Source: an uncultured Alistipes sp. (GTDB lineage: Bacteria > Bacteroidota > Bacteroidia > Bacteroidales > Rikenellaceae). From it: 42,485 nucleotides of DNA. The translations under genes were made by a program, and so were the position numbers. The stretch spans positions 1 through 42,485 of the forward strand of contig CANQIF010000016.1 of NCBI GenBank assembly GCA_947623965.1, given 5' to 3'. This document shows positions 1 to 8,661 of this stretch, piece after piece (the first letter of the stretch is position 1; every line of letters begins with the position of its first letter). The notes under the pieces are model-generated. The model did no database searches, was not told where the DNA came from, and was given only the letters and a program-made list of their open reading frames with translations.

Positions 1-73
1 GCTTAAAATGCCTCAAAGATAATCATTCCCAATTTATTACGAGTTTTTCATCCTACTTTTTGCATATTAGACC

Positions 74-104
74 AAAAAAAAGGAGGGCGCGGTGTCAGCC
101 TCCT
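74..104 (-). terminator. Rho-independent terminator of the small RNA
   Basis: The minus strand reads AGGAGG, a loop, CCTCCT (stem arms 99-104 and 81-86), then a run of T (A run at 74-80 on the plus strand). It ends the transcript that starts near 304. Confidence 0.65.
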
Positions 105-304
105 CAGTTCAGGTCTTGGGAACCCTTGGCATGGCAGCTGTCCTGCGCCCCTGTCTGTCCCACCCTTTTCGAGGGCGGGACATAACAAGGACTGACAACC
201 ATTATACCATACCAAACAACCTCCGAAGAGGAGCCCAAGTTCGAACTGAGGTATAAAGAGTTGTTTTTCCTCTTTATGATATGTTCATCGATCTTGCGAT
301 CTAT
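76..304 (-). ncRNA. Small structured RNA, 6S RNA-like candidate
   Basis: No convincing protein is encoded here, but the minus strand has a Bacteroidetes-type promoter at one end and a hairpin followed by a T run at the other, giving a transcript of roughly 230 nt. The ends pair in a long rod: minus-strand CCTCAGTTC (243-251) with GAACTGAGG (102-110), then CTTGGG (234-239) with CCCAAG (115-120). Inner segments also pair (TTGGTATGG with CCATGCCAA), and the tip is a strong hairpin. A long rod with an internal bubble is typical of 6S RNA, and CCAAGGGTTC on the 3' side matches a stretch of E. coli 6S RNA as I remember it. Being a non-coding RNA is well supported; the 6S identity is a guess from shape. 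Confidence 0.6.
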
Positions 305-311
305 TCTGCTA

Positions 312-342
312 CAAAGGTAACAAAATTTTCTAAAAAGAACTA
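312..342 (-). promoter_or_regulatory. Promoter of the small RNA
   Basis: On the minus strand the -7 box TACCTTTG (312-319) fits the Bacteroidetes consensus TAnnTTTG. A weak -33 element (TTAG-like, about 340-342) lies 20 nt upstream. Transcription would start near 304. Confidence 0.6.
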
Positions 343-373
343 AATCGGCTCTTCGAATTGTATAGGGAAAAAC

Positions 374-620
374 TTGCGGGTCGCAGCCTGCGGAGGCGCG
401 CAAGTTCGGGTACGAATTGCGGGCCTCCGCCGCCCCCAGGCTGCGGCCCGCCGATCCCTGCGGGATCGATTTTGCTGCGGCCCGCTCGGTCCTGACGGAC
501 CGGCCCCAACTCGAGACAAGCCCGCAGCCAAGCGGATGGGCTTGCGACGTAGAGGAGCAGTCCTCCGCCAGGGGGCGGCTGCGGGCTGCCGGTCGCTGCG
601 CGACCGATCACCGCAAAAAA
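374..620. repeat. GC-rich composite intergenic repeat cluster 1
   Basis: This stretch is built from modules shared with the other gaps in the window: a head containing CAGCCTGCGGAG, a palindrome around GGCCTCCGCC/GGCTGCGGCC, a CCCGCAGCC-rich palindrome, and small hairpins. Three hairpins have different arms: GATCCC/GGGATC (452-468), GGTCC/GGACC (487-502) and GGTCGC/GCGACC (590-606). Open frames through it are Arg/Pro/Gly-rich and inconsistent, so I do not call genes. Confidence 0.8.
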
Positions 621-628
621 ACGCACCC

Positions 629-1225
629 CTACTCGATCTCCCGGCGGTTGAGCATCGCGTGGGTGATGGTCAGTTCATCCACGTACTCCAGCTCGTCGCC
701 GAAGCCGATGCCGCGGGCAATCGAGGTGATCTTCACCCCCGCAAAGGCGCGCAGCCGGCTCATCAGATAAAAGAGCGTCGTCTCGCCCTCGACCGAGGTC
801 GAAATCGCCAGAATCACCTCCTTCACATCCCCCTGCGCGATGCGGTCGCAAAGCAGGTCGATCTTCAGATCCGACGGCGCGATCCCCTGCATCGGCGATA
901 TGAGCCCGCCCAGCACGTGGTAAAGCCCGCGGTACTGGTGCGTATTCTCGATCGAAAGCAGGTCGGCCACCTGCTCGACGACGCAGATCGTCGAGCGGTC
1001 ACGCTCGGCATCTGCGCAGATCGGGCAGATCTCCGCATCGGAGAGGTTGTTGCAGCGGCTGCAATATTTGATATCGTGGCGGAAGCGGGCGATCGCCGTC
1101 GTCATATCGTCGACCGACGAAGGCTCCATCCGCAACAGGTGCATCGCCAGCCGCAACGCCGTGCGCCGGCCGATTCCGGGCAGCTTCGAGAGCTCGCCCA
1201 CCACCTCCTGAAGCAAGAGCGACAT
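629..1225 (-). CDS. recR: Recombination mediator RecR
   Basis: RecR works with RecO (and RecF) to load RecA on gapped single-stranded DNA in recombinational repair. The 198-residue length is typical. Visible features are the N-terminal helix-hairpin-helix region (KLPGIGRRTALRLAMHLL, about residues 14-31), a Cys4 zinc finger (C55, C58, C67, C70) and a Toprim domain beginning at about residue 78 (TICVVEQVADLLSIE). It lies 6 bp downstream of batE and is probably the last gene of the batD-batE-recR transcript. The ATG at 1225 gives the standard N-terminus. Confidence 0.97.
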   Translation of the reverse strand: MSLLLQEVVGELSKLPGIGRRTALRLAMHLLRMEPSSVDDMTTAIARFRHDIKYCSRCNNLSDAEICPICADAERDRSTICVVEQVADLLSIENTHQYRGLYHVLGGLISPMQGIAPSDLKIDLLCDRIAQGDVKEVILAISTSVEGETTLFYLMSRLRAFAGVKITSIARGIGFGDELEYVDELTITHAMLNRREIE

Positions 1226-1231
1226 CGCCGG

Positions 1232-2233
1232 TCAGATCGTTTCGAGGTTGCGCGCCTCGGTCCACCCCTTCTTGCCGTCGGCGATCGTGATCTCGCACCA
1301 GTCATCCAGCCGGTTCGTCACCCGCAGCGTCGTCCCGGCGTGCAGCACGAAGAGGTCCGTGGCCGAACGGTCGGGCGAGCTCTTGACCGCCGCCGATGCC
1401 GCCATCACGACCGCCTCACTGCGGTCGAGCTGCTCGCGGCGCTGTCCGGCGGCGAAGCTCGTCGCCGCGACGAAGAGCAGCCCCGCCGCAAGCATCCCGT
1501 AGAAGCCCGCCTTGCGCAGCGTCAGCCGCTGGGCCAGCAGATAGAAGAGCCCGAGCAGCAGCGTCGCCGTCAGCAGCACGAGCGAGAGGACGGTCCAGGC
1601 CGTCGCACTCATCGTGCTGCGCAGCGAACGGACCCAGGTCGTCAGGAAAAATTCGGGGATCCGCTCGATCGTGTCCTTCGTCCGCGCCTCGGCGACCGAA
1701 AGGTTGTGGCGGACATCCTCATCGCCCGGCGCGAGCCGCAGGGCCCGGCGGTAGTAGAGAATCGCCTCGGCCGGCTGCTCCTGCTTGAAATAGGCGTTGG
1801 CCAGGTTGTAATAGAGTTTCGCCGAGACGAGCCCCTGCGCCTCGATGGCGCGGTAGAGCGCGATCGCCCCGTGGAAATCGTTGTCGACATAGGCCGCATT
1901 GGCCCGCTCCCACAGCTCCCCGGGCGTCGCGCCGGAGGGTTCCCCGGCTGTCTCCGCAGCAGATGCGGCCCCATCCGCGGCCGCCGTCTCCGCCGAGCTC
2001 CCGGCCGAAGCTGCCGCGGCCGCCGTCTCAACTCCGGCCGAAGCCGAACCGCCGGCCACAGCCGCTCCCCCGGCAGCCGAAGCCGTCGTCGCAATATCCG
2101 TCGAAGCCGCGGATGCAGCCGCAGCCGCGCCGCTCCCGGTCTCCTCCGCCGCGGAGTGCTCCCGGGCCGACACCGGCACAGCGGCGGCGAGCAGCAGGGC
2201 TCCGATCGCAAAAAGCGTTTGTATCTTTTTCAT
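1232..2233 (-). CDS. batE: BatE-like TPR/SH3 protein (aerotolerance operon)
   Basis: A 333-residue predicted envelope protein with a signal peptide (MKKIQTLFAIGALLLAAAVPVSA), a long Ala/Ser/Gly-rich linker, TPR repeats (around YYNLANAYFKQEQPAEAILYYRRAL), a pair of hydrophobic helices, and a C-terminal SH3-like segment ending in KKGWTEARNLETI. This TPR, membrane, SH3 order matches BatE of the Bacteroidetes aerotolerance (Bat) system, whose biochemical role is not settled. It starts 17 bp after the batD stop. I chose the ATG at 2233 because it begins the signal peptide; a longer frame upstream overlaps batD and looks artefactual. The Ala-rich linker is unusually long and low in complexity. Confidence 0.85.
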   Translation of the reverse strand: MKKIQTLFAIGALLLAAAVPVSAREHSAAEETGSGAAAAASAASTDIATTASAAGGAAVAGGSASAGVETAAAAASAGSSAETAAADGAASAAETAGEPSGATPGELWERANAAYVDNDFHGAIALYRAIEAQGLVSAKLYYNLANAYFKQEQPAEAILYYRRALRLAPGDEDVRHNLSVAEARTKDTIERIPEFFLTTWVRSLRSTMSATAWTVLSLVLLTATLLLGLFYLLAQRLTLRKAGFYGMLAAGLLFVAATSFAAGQRREQLDRSEAVVMAASAAVKSSPDRSATDLFVLHAGTTLRVTNRLDDWCEITIADGKKGWTEARNLETI

Positions 2234-2250
2234 CGCTGTCGTCTTGAATG

Positions 2251-4107
2251 TTACCGTTTGATCCGGCTCTCGATCTCCGAAATCAGTTCGACGCCCTCCG
2301 TATAGACCTCCTGCATCGAGGTCGAGGCCGCGGGCGCGTACTGCGCCTCGTCGCACCGGGTGATGATCGCCGTGAAGCGCTGCGACTCCTCCTGCGGGAT
2401 GCCGCGCTTGTGCAGCTCCTCGCGCACGTTCTCCTTCGTGAGGTTGGCCACCGGGATGTTGAACTTGTCGCCCATATAGCCCCACAGCGCCCGCAGCATC
2501 TCCTCGTAGAAGGCGTGGCGATCCTGCGTCTCCATATACCGGCGGGCGGCCCGGAAGCGCTGCAGCGCCACCTTGTTGGCCCGGCGGCCGCGCACGAGCA
2601 CTACGTTCTGCGACTCGCGGATGCGGCGGCGCAGCAGCACATAGAGGCCGCCGAAAAACGCCGCGATCAGCACCAGCAGCCCCCAGTAGAGGCCGCTGAA
2701 GAGGAGCGGCCGCCGCTCGGGACCGAGTTGCGCAGCCCCTAACTTGATGAACCGGATATCCTCGCCGAGCAGCTTCACCTCCTCCTTCGAGAGGCCGCGT
2801 CCCTGCAGCACGACCGTCTCCGTCGAGCCCCCCTTCGCATCGGGCAGGACCTCGACCGGCACGGCCTTCGACGAGAGCGTGCGATACTCGCCGCGCACCG
2901 GATCGAAGTAGCTGAAGAGCACCGGGGCGATCTCGTAGTCGCCCTCGGCCCGGGCGATGAAGGGATATTCGAACTGCCGGTAGCCCGTAATGCCGGCCGC
3001 CGAGGCGTTGATCGACTCGGTGGTCTTGACGTTGTACTGCTCGAACGAGCCGGGCAGCGTCAGCGTCGGCGCCTGCACGAAGGTGAGGTTGCCCGAGCCC
3101 GAGATGCGCACCGTATAGGTGGCGCCCGAGTTGGCCGCCAGCCGTCCGTCGGGCGGCACGGTCTCGAGGCGGAAATCGCCCACGGCGCCGCTGAAGCCTG
3201 CAGGAGCCCCTGCAGGCAGCGGCTTGACGGTCACGCTCATCGGCTGGCTCCGCACCTTGCGGGGCACGTTGTAGACCTCGTGTCCGCCCCCGAAGAAGGG
3301 GTCGCGGTTGCGACTCTGCACGACGATCTGCGCCACGACGGTCATCCCCATCGGCTCGATCGCGAGCGTGCCGGCCTGCTGCGGGTAGAGGAGCCAGTCG
3401 CCCAGTACGTAGGTCTCGTAGACCTTGCCGTTGAAGGTCTCGCGGTTCGACTGCACGTTGTTGCGCTTGCGGGTCAGGTCCTGCGCCCAGAAGCCGTTGA
3501 AAGCGGGCGCCGCCTCGAACGAATAGTCCACGAACGGCACCCTCGTATACAGTTTATAGGTGACGTGCAGCGGTTCGTTCTTGTAGACCGTGCGTTTCGA
3601 GACGACGGCGCGCAGCAGCACGTCGTCCTCGGCCACCCGGTCGGCGGCCGTCTGGCGCTCCTCCCGCTCCGGCCGGCGGGCATCCGCACCCTGCGGCGCG
3701 GCGCCCCCCTCATCGACCACCTCGACCGGCTGCGGCTGCGAGCGGAGCAGCTCGCCGTCGACCCGGGCCTCGGCGGCCCCGATCGTCACGTTGCCGGGCG
3801 TCTTGGGCAGCAGCACGAACGTATAGGTGTACTGCTCGCTCTTCGACATCTTGCCGTTGATGAAGCTCACCGACGAGCCGCGGGCCACGGCAGGCCCCGC
3901 CAGCAGGTCGAAGCCTTCGAACGAGGGGGCCCGGAAGGTGTTCTCGTCGGGCGCGGCATTGAGCGTGAACTCGACGCTGAAGGGCTTCCCGAGGGCCACC
4001 GTCAGCGGGGCCGAGAGCTCCAGACGGGGCGTCTCGGCCGCCAGCGCCCCGACGGCCGCCAGCAGGCAGCCCAACGCGAGGGCGAATCGGACGACGAATC
4101 GGTTCAT
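2251..4107 (-). CDS. batD: BatD family protein (aerotolerance/oxygen tolerance)
   Basis: A 618-residue protein with an N-terminal signal peptide (residues 1-23), several beta-rich extracytoplasmic domains, one transmembrane helix near residue 480 (FSGLYWGLLVLIAAFFGGLYVLL), and a cytoplasmic C-terminal helical tail. This is the BatD layout. In Bacteroidetes batD usually follows batA, batB and batC; here the neighbour upstream is fumarase, so batA-C must lie elsewhere or be absent. It probably forms an operon with batE and recR. The N-terminal Ig-like region (PFSVEFTLNAAPDENTFRAP) is characteristic of the family. Confidence 0.9.
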   Translation of the reverse strand: MNRFVVRFALALGCLLAAVGALAAETPRLELSAPLTVALGKPFSVEFTLNAAPDENTFRAPSFEGFDLLAGPAVARGSSVSFINGKMSKSEQYTYTFVLLPKTPGNVTIGAAEARVDGELLRSQPQPVEVVDEGGAAPQGADARRPEREERQTAADRVAEDDVLLRAVVSKRTVYKNEPLHVTYKLYTRVPFVDYSFEAAPAFNGFWAQDLTRKRNNVQSNRETFNGKVYETYVLGDWLLYPQQAGTLAIEPMGMTVVAQIVVQSRNRDPFFGGGHEVYNVPRKVRSQPMSVTVKPLPAGAPAGFSGAVGDFRLETVPPDGRLAANSGATYTVRISGSGNLTFVQAPTLTLPGSFEQYNVKTTESINASAAGITGYRQFEYPFIARAEGDYEIAPVLFSYFDPVRGEYRTLSSKAVPVEVLPDAKGGSTETVVLQGRGLSKEEVKLLGEDIRFIKLGAAQLGPERRPLLFSGLYWGLLVLIAAFFGGLYVLLRRRIRESQNVVLVRGRRANKVALQRFRAARRYMETQDRHAFYEEMLRALWGYMGDKFNIPVANLTKENVREELHKRGIPQEESQRFTAIITRCDEAQYAPAASTSMQEVYTEGVELISEIESRIKR

Positions 4108-4167
4108 AGAAAAAGGGTAACTTTTGCTTCTGCCATATTTAAAAAGGGAACGTCGCGAAGCGCGGTT

Positions 4168-5781
4168 TTAGTGTTTGCAGTCGGCGAAAAAGTCGTTTCC
4201 CTTGTCATCGACGATGATGAAGGCGGGGAAGTTCTCGACGCGGATCTTGCGGACGGCCTCCATTCCCAGTTCGGGGAAGTCGATCACCTCCACCGACTTG
4301 ATCGAATTCTTCGCCAGGATCGCGGCCGGGCCGCCGATCGAGCCGAGGTAGAAGCCACCGTGCTTGCGGCAGGCGTCGGTGACAGCCTGCGAGCGGTTGC
4401 CTTTGGCCACCATCACCATCGAGCCTCCCGCCGACTGAAAGAGATCGACGTAGGGGTCCATACGGCCGGCCGTCGTCGGGCCGAACGACCCCGAGGGCAT
4501 CCCCGACGGCGTCTTGGCCGGACCGGCGTAGTAGACGGGGTGTTTCTTGAAGTAGTCGGGCATCGGCTTGCCCTCGTCGAGCATTTGCTTGATGCGGGCG
4601 TGAGCGATGTCGCGGGCGACGATGAGCGTTCCCTTCAGATTCAGGCGCGTGCGGATCGGGTATTTGGTCAGCGTCGCGCGCACCTTGTCCATTCCCTCGT
4701 CGAGGTCGATCTCCACGGCGGGCGTCATCGCGGGCGCCGCGGCGGGCAGGAAGCGGGCGGGGTTCTTCTCGAGCTGCTCGAGGAAGATGCCCTCGGGGGT
4801 GATCCGGGCCTTGATGTTGCGGTCGGCCGAGCAGCTGACGCCGATCGCCACAGGGCACGAGGCGGCGTGACGCGGAGCGCGGATCACGCGGACGTCGTGA
4901 ACGAAGTACTTGCCGCCGAACTGGGCGCCGAGGCCGCACGAGCGGCAGATCTGCAGCACCTTCGCCTCCCACTCGAGGTCGCGGAAGCAGCGGCCCCCCT
5001 CGTTGCCCGAGGTCGGGAGCTCGTCGAGGTAGCCGGCCGAGGCCTTTTTGACGGTCGAGAGGCACATCTCGGCCGAGGTGCCGCCGATGCAGATCGCCAG
5101 GTGGTAGGGCGGGCAGGCCGAGGTGCCGAGGTCCTTGATGTGCTCCGTGATGAACTTCGTGAGCGACTCCTCGTTCAGCAGCGCCTTGGTCTGCTGGTAG
5201 AGGAAGGTCTTGTTGGCCGAGCCGCCCCCCTTGGTGATGAAGAGGAACTCGTACTCCATCCCCGGCTTGCCGGCGTAGAGGTCGATCTGGGCGGGGAGGT
5301 TCGTGGCCGAGTTCTTCTCGTCGGTCATCGTGAAGGGGACGACCTGCGAATAGCGCAGGTTGCGCTCCTTGTAGGTCTCGTAGACGCCGCGGGCGATGTA
5401 GGCGGCATCGTCGGCACCGGTCCAGACATCCTCGCCCTTGTGGCCGATGCAGATCGCCGTGCCGGTATCCTGGCAGGTCGGCAGCTCGCCCTCGGCCGCC
5501 ACGCACTGGTTCATCAGCATCGTGTAGGCGACGAATTTGTCGTTGTCCGTGGCTTCGGGATCGTCGAGAATGTTGCGCAGCTTCTGCAGGTGGGCCGCAC
5601 GCAGGTAGAACGAGACGTCGGAATAGGCCGCCTTCGAGAGGAAGGCGAGCCCTTCGGGGTCGACCTTCAGCAGTTTGCGGCCGTCGCACTCGACGACCTT
5701 CACATAGTCCTTCGTCAGCAGACGGTACTCGGTCTTGTCCTCCCCGACGGGGAACGGCTCCTGGTAGATAAATTCGCTCAT
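4168..5781 (-). CDS. fumA: Fumarate hydratase, class I (iron-sulfur)
   Basis: Class I fumarase interconverts fumarate and malate using an oxygen-sensitive 4Fe-4S cluster. It serves the reductive branch to fumarate/succinate in anaerobes. The 537-residue protein combines the alpha-type domain ([17 protein letters not shown] near residue 100, giving cluster ligand about C103; [25 protein letters not shown]) and the C-terminal beta-type domain ([16 protein letters not shown], near residues 430-445). Length and motif order match single-chain FumA/FumB enzymes. I chose the ATG at 5781 because the frame upstream runs through the repeat cluster. It has its own promoter and probably a single-gene transcript. 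Confidence 0.95.
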   Translation of the reverse strand: MSEFIYQEPFPVGEDKTEYRLLTKDYVKVVECDGRKLLKVDPEGLAFLSKAAYSDVSFYLRAAHLQKLRNILDDPEATDNDKFVAYTMLMNQCVAAEGELPTCQDTGTAICIGHKGEDVWTGADDAAYIARGVYETYKERNLRYSQVVPFTMTDEKNSATNLPAQIDLYAGKPGMEYEFLFITKGGGSANKTFLYQQTKALLNEESLTKFITEHIKDLGTSACPPYHLAICIGGTSAEMCLSTVKKASAGYLDELPTSGNEGGRCFRDLEWEAKVLQICRSCGLGAQFGGKYFVHDVRVIRAPRHAASCPVAIGVSCSADRNIKARITPEGIFLEQLEKNPARFLPAAAPAMTPAVEIDLDEGMDKVRATLTKYPIRTRLNLKGTLIVARDIAHARIKQMLDEGKPMPDYFKKHPVYYAGPAKTPSGMPSGSFGPTTAGRMDPYVDLFQSAGGSMVMVAKGNRSQAVTDACRKHGGFYLGSIGGPAAILAKNSIKSVEVIDFPELGMEAVRKIRVENFPAFIIVDDKGNDFFADCKH

Positions 5782-5832
5782 AGCAGTGTATCGTTTTGTT
5801 GTTTGTTTGCAGAATCGGGATGTTCCAACCGA

Positions 5833-5864
5833 CAAAATTACAAAAAACAATCCGGATTTCGCAA
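5833..5864 (-). promoter_or_regulatory. Promoter of fumarase gene
   Basis: On the minus strand TTG (5862-5864), 21 nt, then TAATTTTG (5833-5840). It fits the Bacteroidetes consensus and lies about 50 nt upstream of the start codon. Confidence 0.6.
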
Positions 5865-5944
5865 CATTCTTCGCCGGATCGTTCGTTCTTTCGAGGGACT
5901 TTCGCGGACGGGCCTGCGGACGGGCATTTGGCGCCGCGGCGGGT

Positions 5945-6375
5945 GACGGGACTGCAGGCTTGTTCCGAATTGGGGCCGGTCCGGCAGGAGCGGGCGGGCC
6001 GCAGCTCGCAGTCGTCTGTTTTGGCAGAATGATCGTCTGTAAATTCGGTCGCGATGCGACCGGCAGCCCGCAGCCGCCCCCGGGCGGAGGGCTGCAACTC
6101 CCTGGCAGTCGATGCCGCCCCTCCGCTCGGCTGCGGGACTGCTCTACGACTGAAATCGACCTCACAAGAGGTCGGCGGGCCGCAGCCTGGGGGGCGGCGG
6201 AGGCCCGCTGCTCCTTAACGTCGCAAGCGTGCTCCGCAGGCTGCAGCCCGAGCATAATTTTGAATGCTGAATTTGCGCCCGAATGGGCGCAGCGGGCCGC
6301 AGCTTCGCCCCGCGAAGGCCCGCTTTTCGCGTCCCGCAGGTCCGTTCGTGCGGGTCCTTCGCAAGCTGCAGCCCG
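5945..6375. repeat. GC-rich composite intergenic repeat cluster 2
   Basis: Contains the shared modules: GGGCCGCAGC palindromes, a CAGCCGCCCCCGGGCGGAGG module near 6068, and small hairpins such as GACCTC/GAGGTC near 6157. It ends in AT-rich spacer (TTTTGAATGCTGAATTTG near 6255) and the element facing the other way. No gene seen. Confidence 0.75.
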
Positions 6376-6404
6376 AGTTTGAATACGCACTCGAGTGAGC
6401 CTCG

Positions 6405-6715
6405 TTTGCTACATTAAATATTCATTTTTAATTCTTCATTTTTCATTTGCGGTTTCGATAAGAAGTCGTAGCAGCCCGCAGCCGCCCCCGGGCGGAGGGC
6501 TGCAACTCCTTGCAGTCGATGCCGCCCGTCCGCTCGGCTGCGGGCTGGACTTGGGTAGGGATCGGTCCGTAAGGACCGTGCGGGCCGCAGCCTCCCGGCG
6601 GCGGAGGTCCGCAGTTCGTACCCGAACTTGCGTGCGCTCCGCAGGCTGCAGCCCGAGCATAATTTTGAATCTTGAATTATGAATTTGCGGTTCCGGAGGG
6701 AACCGCAGCAGGGCG
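6405..6715. repeat. AT-rich spacer plus composite repeat cluster 3
   Basis: An AT-rich segment (TTCATTTTTAATTCTTCATT, near 6420) is followed by GC-rich palindromic modules and another AT spacer (near 6660). It ends with a hairpin with arms GCGGTTCC/GGAACCGC at 6687-6706. No gene seen. Confidence 0.75.
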
Positions 6716-6752
6716 GCAGCTAAAAAATGATCGCTACTTTTTCCGGGAAATG

Positions 6753-6783
6753 CGAGCATGCATCGGATTTTTTATTAAATTTG
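6753..6783 (+). promoter_or_regulatory. Putative promoter of fba
   Basis: TAAATTTG (6776-6783) matches the -7 consensus. The -33 region (about 6752-6755) is poor. The start codon of fba is 53 nt downstream. Confidence 0.4.
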
Positions 6784-6835
6784 TGCTGTCATTGCAAACA
6801 AGTAAAAATTCATTTTACATAAATTTCAAACGATT

Positions 6836-7831
6836 ATGGTATCTTACAAGGAGCTGGGTCTGGTGAACACGCGCGAAATGTTCGCCAAGGCCATCAAGGG
6901 AGGCTACGCCATTCCGGCCTTCAATTTCAACAACATGGAGCAGATGCAGGCCATCATCTCGGCTTGCGTCGAGTGCTCGTCGCCGGTCATTCTGCAGGTG
7001 TCGTCGGGCGCCCGCAAGTACGCCAACCAGACGCTGCTCCGCTATATGGCACAGGGTGCCGTCGAGTATGCCAAGGAGCTGGGCAAGAACATTCCCATCG
7101 TGCTGCACCTCGACCACGGCAACTCGTTCGAACTCTGCAAGAGCTGCATCGATATGGGCTTCTCGTCAGTGATGATCGACGGCTCGGCGCTCCCCTACGA
7201 GGAGAACATCGCCCTCACGAAGAAGGTCGTCGAGTATGCCCACCAGTACGACGTGACGGTCGAAGGCGAGCTGGGCGTGCTGGCCGGTGTCGAGGATGAG
7301 GTGGCCGCCGAGCACTCGCACTACACCGACCCGAAGGACGTGATCGACTTCATGACGAAGACCGGCGTCGACTCGCTGGCCATCTCGATCGGTACGTCGC
7401 ACGGCGCCAACAAGTTCAAGCCCGAGCAGTGCACGCGCAACGCCGAGGGGATCCTCGTGCCGCCCGAGCTGCGCTTCGATATTCTGAAGGAGATCGAGGA
7501 GAAGCTCCCGGGCTTCCCCATCGTGCTGCACGGCTCGTCGTCGGTGCCGCAGGAGTACGTGAAGATCATCAACCACTTCGGCGGCGCGCTGAAGGATGCA
7601 GTCGGCATCCCCGAGGAGCAGCTGCGCAAGGCTGCGAAGAGCGCCGTCTGCAAGATCAACATCGACTCGGACGGTCGTCTGGCGATGACGGCGGCCGTTC
7701 GTCAGGTGCTGGCCGAGAAGCCCGCCGAGTTCGATCCCCGCAAGTACCTGGGTCCCGCCCGCGACGAGCTCAAGAAGCTCTATATGCACAAGTGCGAGAA
7801 CGTGCTCGGCTCGGCCGGCAAGGCGGAGTAA
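6836..7831 (+). CDS. fba: Fructose-bisphosphate aldolase, class II
   Basis: A zinc-dependent aldolase that cleaves fructose 1,6-bisphosphate to dihydroxyacetone phosphate and glyceraldehyde 3-phosphate in glycolysis, and acts in reverse in gluconeogenesis. The 331-residue protein shows class II motifs: AIPAFNFNNMEQMQAI (17-32), the metal-binding IVLHLDHGNS near residue 88, VEGELGVLAGVEDE near 142, SIGTSHG near 187, VLHGSSSVP near 230, and NIDSDGR near 276. Codon use is strongly biased, as expected for a highly expressed gene. It stands alone with a terminator 24 bp downstream. Confidence 0.97.
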   Translation: MVSYKELGLVNTREMFAKAIKGGYAIPAFNFNNMEQMQAIISACVECSSPVILQVSSGARKYANQTLLRYMAQGAVEYAKELGKNIPIVLHLDHGNSFELCKSCIDMGFSSVMIDGSALPYEENIALTKKVVEYAHQYDVTVEGELGVLAGVEDEVAAEHSHYTDPKDVIDFMTKTGVDSLAISIGTSHGANKFKPEQCTRNAEGILVPPELRFDILKEIEEKLPGFPIVLHGSSSVPQEYVKIINHFGGALKDAVGIPEEQLRKAAKSAVCKINIDSDGRLAMTAAVRQVLAEKPAEFDPRKYLGPARDELKKLYMHKCENVLGSAGKAE

Positions 7832-7854
7832 GCACACACACCGACGCAATTCGC

Positions 7855-7898
7855 AAAAAAGATCTCCGCCTCCACGGTTCGAGGCGGGGATCTTTTTC
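7855..7898 (+). terminator. Rho-independent terminator of fba
   Basis: Stem GATCTCCGCCTC paired with GAGGCGGGGATC, followed by TTTTTC, with A's before the stem. It sits just after the fba stop codon. Confidence 0.9.
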
Positions 7899-7931
7899 GT
7901 TGGCGGGGCCTTCGGCCGGAGGCGGCAAGGG

Positions 7932-8560
7932 AAATTCAAAATTCAAAATTCAAAATTCAAAACTTAGTGCGTTCCTGCATTTTCGGGCTGCAGCCTGCGG
8001 AGGGCGCAAGTTCGGCTACGAACTGCGGGCCTCCGCCGCCGGGAGGCTGCGGCCCGCCGATCGCTGCGCGATTGATCCGGCACAACAAGCCCGCAGCCGA
8101 GCGGATGGGCCTGCATGAGCGGACCTGCGGGACGCGAAAATGCAGCCCTCCGCCCGGGGGAGGCTGCGGGATGCGGCGGCTTCTTTACGAAGCCGCAAAT
8201 TCAGAATTCAAGATTCAAAATTCAGAATTACAAACTCGGGGCGCAGCCTGCGGAGGCCCCGTTCGAAGCGGACCTGCGGGATCGATTTCACTTGCGGACA
8301 GCCCGTGGCATTGTTTCGGTTCGTCAGGATGGCAGCCCGCAGCCGCCGATTTTCGCCGAGATATTTTGCAGCAAACTCGACTGCGCAGCAGTCGGCAACC
8401 CGCAGCCGCCCCCCCCGGCGGAGGGCTGCAATCTCGCGCAGCTCGAAAGCAGGCCCTTCCGCCCGGCTGCGGGCCGGCCTTGTGGCAGGGATCAACCGCC
8501 AAAGAGGCCGAACTGCCGCCCCCCGGCTGCGGCCCGCCAGGACCGGCCCCTGCACCGCGC
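7932..8560. repeat. GC-rich composite intergenic repeat cluster 4
   Basis: Starts with four near-perfect copies of an AATTCAAA unit (about 7933-7962), then a full set of modules in forward order: head, palindrome, hairpin GATCGC/GCGATT (8058-8074), CCCGCAGCC palindrome, CAGCCCTCCGCC module, and hairpin GGCTTC/GAAGCC near 8175. A second partial set follows the AT spacer at 8200. Frames through it differ in every reading and resemble the other clusters, so no gene is called. Confidence 0.8.
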
Positions 8561-8661
8561 ACCGTTTGCCAAAACGGCAGATTCGGCCTACGGCAACCCG
8601 CCCGGCCTCATAGGAGGTCGACCAAACGACAAAGAGACCACCCAATCGCACCAACTCGCTT

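Noticed and set aside
374..2305. Long open frame on the plus strand antisense to recR/batE and through the repeat cluster
   Set aside because: Arg-rich composition, no domain, and antisense to two clear genes; a by-product of high GC.
3280..5946. 888-codon open frame on the plus strand antisense to batD and fumarase
   Set aside because: Composition (His/Arg/Asp/Val/Leu) is the mirror of GC-rich coding on the other strand.
7932..8560. Protein-coding genes inside the repeat clusters (several Arg/Pro/Gly-rich frames)
   Set aside because: The same DNA modules are read in different frames and orientations at other sites, so no frame is conserved.
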